This document shows positions 56,489 through 64,000 of a stretch of DNA of 64,000 nt, in pieces. Origin of the DNA: Sporolactobacillus mangiferae (GTDB taxonomy: Bacteria > Bacillota > Bacilli > Bacillales > Sporolactobacillaceae); contig NZ_JAMAST010000001.1 in the NCBI RefSeq assembly GCF_023336505.1, positions 62,001 to 126,000 of the forward strand. Direction: 5' to 3'. The position numbers and the translations under genes were made by a program. Below the pieces are notes generated by a model that did not search any database, was not told where the DNA came from, and saw only the letters and a list, made by a program, of their open reading frames with translations. Positions within the stretch are counted from its first letter, which is position 1; every line of letters begins with the position of its first letter.

Positions 56489-58780
56489 TTAATCGCAATC
56501 CTCAGAAATTGGAGGCAGATGCAGCCGCTCACGTATTTTTTTTGCTAAAGCAGAATGTCGCTTATCTCCATCATTTCGGCCCACTGCTTCCGCAAAAGCC
56601 TCATCATCACCGCAAAGAATCAACGACTCTTTACTGCGTGTCACCGCGGTGTAAATCAAATTGCGCCGCAGCATTCTGTGGTAGCCTTTAACCACAGGCA
56701 GAATGACAATCGGGAATTCGCTTCCTTGCGCTTTATGAATCGAGCAGCAATAGGCAAGTGTCAATTGATTCAAATCATGTTTTAAGTACTTGACCTCTAC
56801 TGAATCGAATGTGACAATCACCGTATCTTCTTTATCTGTCGTTTCTTTCGCCTTGAAGATAGCCGTGATTTCGCCAATATCACCGTTAAAGACATTTTCA
56901 TCAGGATTATTTACAAGCTGCAGCACTTTGTCATGGACACGAAAGCATTGATCACCATATTCGAGCTCACGTTTCTGCTCATCTTTCGGATTGAAAAGCT
57001 CCTGAAGTGCCTTGTTGATCCGTTCAATGCCGGCGCTTCCCCGGTAAATCGGAGCAAGAGCCTGAATATCCTTCGGAGGGTATCCTTTCTTTTTTGCAAG
57101 TGATGCCACTTGGCAGATTACATCAACAACCTGATTCTGATGGCATTTGAAAAAACGTCGATCATTCTTTGGTACAGTCACATCTGACAAAGCGCCCTCT
57201 TTAATTTCATGTGCCAGTTCAATAATTGATGAGCCTTGTGCCTGGCGGAAAATATCCGTAAGCCGAATAACGGGAACTGCTTCTGAATGGATCAGATCGC
57301 TCAGCACTTGTCCCGGTCCGACTGAAGGCAACTGATCCTCATCTCCGACAATAACCACTTTCATTCCCTCAGGAAGTGATTTCAGAAGCTGATTGGCAAG
57401 CCATATATCAACCATTGACATTTCATCAACGATCAGAAGCTTTCCTTCAATCGGATCATCCTCGTCATGCGCATAGCCGGATCCACCGTTCCATCCGAGC
57501 AGGCGATGAATCGTAACAGCAGGAAGTCCGGTCGACTCCTTCATTCTTTTTGCAGCACGCCCGGTTGGCGCCACAAGCAAAATCGGATACGGATGTTCAT
57601 CGTCATAATCCTTTGGTTCGAGCGAATAGCTGTTAAGCTCAGCATAAACCTCGACAATACCGCGGATAACGGTTGTTTTTCCAGTACCTGGCCCACCGGT
57701 CAGGATCATGATCGGTGACTGAATCGCCTGGCGAATTGCCTCCTGCTGGCTTTTCGCATATTGCATAGACAGCTTGTCCTCTACTTTTCCAAGCGCTTTA
57801 AGAAATTCGCTCTCCGAGAACTCTTCTTCTGGTTCCTGATCCGTCAGCTTCTCAATCCCGGTGACAATTCCCTTCTCAGCATAATAAAGCGGCGGAAGGT
57901 AGAGATGGTCATTGTCATGAACCAGTTTTCCGTCTTCCTCAAGCACGTCTCGTTCCCGTTCCAGATCGCCTTCATCGATCTTTTCCCGGGATGAAAGCAG
58001 CCTCTGTACCTCGTGAATCGTCTCTTGCTCAGGCATATACACATGACCGTCATTCATTGCCCGTTCATTAAGCCAGTACAAAAACGCCGCCTGTATTCGA
58101 TCTGGGTGATTGCCTGAAATCCCTGAATTTGCAGCAAGTTCGTCTGCCCGCTGAAAACCAATTCCCTCAATGTCCTGTATCAGCTGATATGGATTTTCCT
58201 GAATGATCTCCAGGCTTTCATTTCCATAAGCCTGATAGATTTTCATTGCCAGCTGACTGCCAAAACCGTAGTCTGACAAACCGATCAGTATTTTCTCCAG
58301 GCCTTCATTCTGCAGCAATGTATCCGCAATCAGTGAGCGCTTCGAGTCATCCAGTCTGGGAACACGATTCAAACAGGATGGATCATTTAAAATTTCCGTA
58401 ATCGCATGTTCACCAAGCTCATTTACAATCGCTTCTGCCGTCTTCTTGCCGATTCCAGGAAAAAGGTCGCCTGAAAGGTAGGTAATTACACCTGATTTGG
58501 ATTTTGGCAGCATTTTACGATAGTTTTCGACTTCATACTGCTGTCCGTATCGCGGATGATTTTTCAGATGACCGGCAAATTGATATGTTTCATACAAATG
58601 AACTGCGGGAAAGTAGCCGACCATGGTAATCTCTTTCTCATCAATCGGTTCATTGGTTTCATCAATTTTAACGATCATGACCGTGTAGCCATTGTCGCTG
58701 TTTTGAAAAACGATCCGAATCGGTTCCCCTTTGACCGAGCCCTTCTGAGTTGAAAAGAGATCCATTGTGGTCTGCTCCAT
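56489..58780 (-). CDS. recD2: RecD2 family ATP-dependent DNA helicase
   Basis: A 763-residue SF1B helicase with an N-terminal RecD2-specific region containing helix-hairpin-helix motifs (FPGIGKKTAEAIVNELGEHA), Walker A GGPGTGKTTV, DEMSMVD and VTRSKESLIL. It is not part of RecBCD; RecD2 acts in mismatch repair and fork maintenance in B. subtilis (YrrC). It lies downstream of the TPR gene. Confidence 0.95.
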   Translation of the reverse strand: MEQTTMDLFSTQKGSVKGEPIRIVFQNSDNGYTVMIVKIDETNEPIDEKEITMVGYFPAVHLYETYQFAGHLKNHPRYGQQYEVENYRKMLPKSKSGVITYLSGDLFPGIGKKTAEAIVNELGEHAITEILNDPSCLNRVPRLDDSKRSLIADTLLQNEGLEKILIGLSDYGFGSQLAMKIYQAYGNESLEIIQENPYQLIQDIEGIGFQRADELAANSGISGNHPDRIQAAFLYWLNERAMNDGHVYMPEQETIHEVQRLLSSREKIDEGDLERERDVLEEDGKLVHDNDHLYLPPLYYAEKGIVTGIEKLTDQEPEEEFSESEFLKALGKVEDKLSMQYAKSQQEAIRQAIQSPIMILTGGPGTGKTTVIRGIVEVYAELNSYSLEPKDYDDEHPYPILLVAPTGRAAKRMKESTGLPAVTIHRLLGWNGGSGYAHDEDDPIEGKLLIVDEMSMVDIWLANQLLKSLPEGMKVVIVGDEDQLPSVGPGQVLSDLIHSEAVPVIRLTDIFRQAQGSSIIELAHEIKEGALSDVTVPKNDRRFFKCHQNQVVDVICQVASLAKKKGYPPKDIQALAPIYRGSAGIERINKALQELFNPKDEQKRELEYGDQCFRVHDKVLQLVNNPDENVFNGDIGEITAIFKAKETTDKEDTVIVTFDSVEVKYLKHDLNQLTLAYCCSIHKAQGSEFPIVILPVVKGYHRMLRRNLIYTAVTRSKESLILCGDDEAFAEAVGRNDGDKRHSALAKKIRERLHLPPISEDCD

Positions 58781-58903
58781 GTTCCGCCGTCCCTTCTGCT
58801 TTTTTTCAATGAACTGTATAGTTACGAATCATGTTGTCCTTCATCACGAATCGGCTCATCCTTACGTTTGCTGAGTGAGCAGCCGAAATATCAATAGTAA
58901 AGT

Positions 58904-59560
58904 TTAAATTTTCTTATTTAACGTTTTTAAACCATTTGCAGCCAGCACATGACCGGGATTGAGCGCCACTGCTTTCTGAAACATGCGCTGCGCCTTATTC
59001 ACGTCATCATTAAAGGCGGCGATGACACCAAGGTTGTAGTAAGCATCTGCATACTGCGGATCCGAATCAATAACTTTTAAAAATTGTTTATCAGCCGTAG
59101 CCAGCCTTCCTGACTGAGCGAGCAGCAGCGCATATTGGAAACGTGCATCCACATCATTGGCATTAAGCTCGACCGCCCGTTGAAATGCCGCCAATGCCTG
59201 ACCGGGGCGGGATTGTTCCTGAGCGCAACGGCCGATCATATAGAAAAGATCCCCGTTATTAACACCTGCGGCCTGAGCGGCCATAAACTGTGTCAACGCC
59301 TCCTCATACCTGCCAAGTTCAAACAGTGCATTTCCGTATCCAAACAAAGCCGATCCATAGGCTTTATCTAAAGACAGCGCCTTTTCAAAAAAATTCAAGG
59401 CGTGGGCGTCGTCTCCGATAGCCAGAAGCAGATTGCCGAAATTGGTAAAGCCTGCCGGATCTTCAGGATTTTTCTCAATCTGCTGATTCAGAATTTTGGC
59501 TGCCTGTTCATATTTTTTCTCCGCAATGAGACGCTGTATTTGCGCCATAATTTTTGCCAC
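58904..59560 (-). CDS. yrrB: Tetratricopeptide repeat protein (YrrB)
   Basis: A 218-residue protein made of about six TPR units from residue 5 to 215, each with the usual W/L-G-Y-A-A-P pattern (for example AGFTNFGNLLLAIGDDAHAL and AYYNLGVIAAFNDDVNKAQ). No signal or membrane segment, so a cytoplasmic scaffold is likely. The order mnmA-yrrB-recD2 is conserved in Bacillus. Confidence 0.92.
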   Translation of the reverse strand: MAKIMAQIQRLIAEKKYEQAAKILNQQIEKNPEDPAGFTNFGNLLLAIGDDAHALNFFEKALSLDKAYGSALFGYGNALFELGRYEEALTQFMAAQAAGVNNGDLFYMIGRCAQEQSRPGQALAAFQRAVELNANDVDARFQYALLLAQSGRLATADKQFLKVIDSDPQYADAYYNLGVIAAFNDDVNKAQRMFQKAVALNPGHVLAANGLKTLNKKI

Positions 59561-59605
59561 TCGATCACCGCCAAAAGATTAAAGATTAAAAAGGCCCGGA
59601 CTTCT

Positions 59606-61905
<2,300 letters not shown>

Positions 61906-61977
61906 CTTTTTTACACTCCTTTATCAATTACCCGAAAACACAGGCCACCATCAAACGGCACCGGCAACCTCTTGTTT

Positions 61978-62400
61978 TTAAATGTAGAACATATCCGGAT
62001 CCTGGACTTGAGGATCCGTATCATAATGAATCAAATCATCCAGCGTTGTTCCCTGAAGCACGTCACGCACGGCATCTCTGATTTTCACCCACAATTCACG
62101 TTTGGCCGGATCATCATCGTCCATCACTTCAACGGGCTGAATCGGGCCTTCCAGTACGCGGATGACATCCGCTGCCGTAATCTCGCTCGGCATTTTTGAT
62201 AAAACATATCCGCCGTAAGCACCGCGAATGCTGCTTACCAGCCCCGCATTGCGCAAAGGAGCAATCAACTGTTCTAAATAATGTTCTGAAAGATTATGCT
62301 CGTTCGCGATCGCTTTCAGGGAAAGCGGTCCGCGCCCTTTATTCTTTGCAAGAGCCATCATAATGGTCAAGCCGTAACGGCCCTTTGTTGAGATCTTCAT
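61978..62400 (-). CDS. cymR: Cysteine metabolism repressor CymR (Rrf2 family)
   Basis: A 140-residue Rrf2 winged-helix protein from the chosen ATG (MKISTKGRYGLTIMMALAKN). It contains no cysteine at all, so it cannot bind an Fe-S cluster as IscR does, which fits CymR; CymR forms a complex with cysteine synthase CysK and represses cysteine-synthesis genes. AGGTGG precedes the ATG. Its likely target, the yrrT operon, is in the same window. Confidence 0.92.
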   Translation of the reverse strand: MKISTKGRYGLTIMMALAKNKGRGPLSLKAIANEHNLSEHYLEQLIAPLRNAGLVSSIRGAYGGYVLSKMPSEITAADVIRVLEGPIQPVEVMDDDDPAKRELWVKIRDAVRDVLQGTTLDDLIHYDTDPQVQDPDMFYI

Positions 62401-62659
62401 AACATGCCACCTCTTCATTTATCTTAAACAATGAAAGACGCATCAAGCGATCTATTCAATCAATTGTTTCAGTACTTAAATATTATTCACAGTATCATGT
62501 CCGTCCGACATTTTGAATGATATTCATGCCTGGCGAACAGGTGGACGGATTTATGGTAAACTATGTGCAGACCTTCAATCATTATAGACGAAAATGCTTG
62601 GAGTTGCACGTGATCTATTAAAATCCTTACTAAAACTGATAAATGAGAGGATGATCGGA

Positions 62660-63997
62660 ATGGATCTTTTTGATTTTCCAGCCGATGACCAATCCAATTT
62701 AAACGGGCGGCCGCTCGCTGACCGTATGCGTCCGCAGACACTCGATGATTTTGTTGGGCAGGAGCATATTATCGGTAAAGGCCGCTTACTCCGTCGTGCG
62801 ATCCAGGCTGACAAGCTGACACCGATGATTTTTTTCGGTCCTCCTGGAACCGGTAAAACAACGCTTGCTCACATTATCGCTCGCACAACTTCAGCTTATT
62901 ATGAACAATTAAACGCAGTGACCTCAGGCGTCAGCGATTTGCGAAAAATTATCTCTGCTGCAGAGGAACGACTGAAATTCGATCACCAGAAAACGATACT
63001 TTTTATTGATGAAATCCATCGATTTAATAAGGGACAGCAGGATGCACTCCTTCCCTCTGTAGAAAAAGGGACGATCATCCTGATCGGTGCAACAACTGAA
63101 AGTCCGATGTTTGAAATCAATGCAGCGCTTCTGTCGCGCTCGCGCCTGTTTCGATTTGAGCCGCTTACCGACGAAGCGATCCGAAACATACTCCAGCATG
63201 CGCTAAATGATAAGATCCGAGGATATGGCAAAGTCAAGATCAAGATGGATCCTGAAGCGCTCGATCATCTTGTGCGTGTGGCAGACGGCGACAGCCGTAC
63301 TGCTCTCCATGCACTCGAACTCGCCGTTCTGACGACCAATCCAGACCAAGACGGTGTCATTCATATTGATCTGGAAGTTGCGGAAGAATCCATTCAGGAA
63401 AAAGTATTGCAATACGACAAAAAAGGCGACAACCATTATGACACCATTTCTGCATTTATTAAAAGCATGCGCGGTTCTGATCCGAACGCTACGCTTTACT
63501 GGCTTGCAAAAATGATTGCCGCAGGTGAGGATCCGAAATTCATCGCCCGCCGTATTTTCATTCACGCAGCGGAAGATGTCGGCCTTGCAGATCCAAATGC
63601 CATACTTGTTGCCAATGCAGCTGTTACGGCGGTGACTTTCATCGGACTTCCCGAAGCACGCATACCGCTCGCCGAAGCCGCCTTGTACGTTGCAACGGCA
63701 CCAAAAAGCAATGCCGTCGTCGTCGGAATTGACGAAGCGCTGTCATCCGTAAAGAATGAAAAAAGCGGTGAAGTCCCGATTCATTTACGCGATGCCCACT
63801 ACAAAGGAGCGGCGAAGCTCGGCCATGGCAGAGATTATCTCTATCCGCATGATTTTGAAGGCGGTTATGTGCCACAGGATTATCTTCCCGAGTCACTGCG
63901 GCACAAAACTTTCTATCATCCATCACCACGCGGATATGAACGCACAGTGCAGAAACGGCTGGACTACTTCGCTAAACGAGATCTTGAAAAGCACTAA
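62660..63997 (+). CDS. rarA: Replication-associated recombination protein RarA
   Basis: A 445-residue AAA+ clamp-loader-like ATPase (MgsA/WRNIP1 family) with Walker A FFGPPGTGKTTLAH, Walker B LFIDEIHRFNKGQ and the sensor region ATTESP. It acts at stalled forks. The start is set at MDLFDFPADDQ because AGAGGATGATCGGA lies directly before it; the frame is open 22 codons further upstream without a better site. Divergent from cymR across about 260 bp, in which I see no gene. Confidence 0.95.
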   Translation: MDLFDFPADDQSNLNGRPLADRMRPQTLDDFVGQEHIIGKGRLLRRAIQADKLTPMIFFGPPGTGKTTLAHIIARTTSAYYEQLNAVTSGVSDLRKIISAAEERLKFDHQKTILFIDEIHRFNKGQQDALLPSVEKGTIILIGATTESPMFEINAALLSRSRLFRFEPLTDEAIRNILQHALNDKIRGYGKVKIKMDPEALDHLVRVADGDSRTALHALELAVLTTNPDQDGVIHIDLEVAEESIQEKVLQYDKKGDNHYDTISAFIKSMRGSDPNATLYWLAKMIAAGEDPKFIARRIFIHAAEDVGLADPNAILVANAAVTAVTFIGLPEARIPLAEAALYVATAPKSNAVVVGIDEALSSVKNEKSGEVPIHLRDAHYKGAAKLGHGRDYLYPHDFEGGYVPQDYLPESLRHKTFYHPSPRGYERTVQKRLDYFAKRDLEKH

Positions 63998-64000
63998 GCA

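Overview
The window is a piece of chromosome from a low-to-mid GC, endospore-forming member of the Bacillales. Gene order follows two well-known Bacillus subtilis blocks: rpoD-dnaG to yqeG/sda, and yrrT to rarA. Spore-former markers are sigK (uninterrupted), gpr, yqfC, yqfD and sda. The protein sequences are clearly diverged from Bacillus proper; a Sporolactobacillus-like lineage is my guess, not something I can prove. No rRNA, tRNA, CRISPR array, prophage or transposase gene is visible. Almost all genes lie on the minus strand; the plus-strand exceptions are yqeW, rpsT, comER, sda, sigK, acyP and rarA.

Region 1 (1-14145, minus): rpoD (partial), dnaG, yqxD, ccpN, recO, yqzL, era, cdd, dgkA, ybeY, pgpH, phoH, yqfD, yqfC, a yqfB-like gene, floA, yqeY and rpsU. 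It combines replication and transcription initiation, ribosome maturation, c-di-AMP turnover and sporulation genes. Compared with B. subtilis, glyQS, yqfL and yqeZ (nfeD) are absent.

Region 2 (14366-28623): divergent yqeW, then the HrcA heat-shock operon (hrcA-grpE-dnaK-dnaJ-prmA-rsmE-mtaB) with a perfect CIRCE operator and a good sigma-A promoter, then hemW, lepA, yqxA, gpr and divergent rpsT. spoIIP, expected between gpr and yqxA, is missing.

Region 3 (28746-41294): holA, the comEC-comEB-comEA DNA-uptake operon with divergent comER, then rsfS-yqeK-nadD-yhbY-aroE-yqeH-yqeG. A cluster of DnaA boxes precedes sda, followed by sigK behind a sigma-K-type promoter, acyP and an unrecognised 53-residue ORF.

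Region 4 (41567-45991): a reverse transsulfuration operon, yrrT-mtnN-luxS-mccA-mccB-yrhC. With luxS included it encodes every step from S-adenosylhomocysteine to cysteine. Its expected repressor gene, cymR, is in the same window.

Region 5 (46429-63997): yrrS, greA, udk, trmR, mltG, yrzB, yqgF, ireB, alaS with a long attenuator-like leader, an AI-2E family transporter, a zinc-ribbon protein, recD2, a TPR protein, mnmA, iscS, cymR and divergent rarA.

The least explained signal is a family of short intergenic repeats (near 11.6, 13.3, 46.3, 47.4, 50.7 and 50.9 kb). All sit in one orientation directly after the T-tract of a minus-strand terminator. Two copies carry a hairpin with a compensatory base-pair change, and two are associated with a GC-rich Bacillales-type palindromic block.
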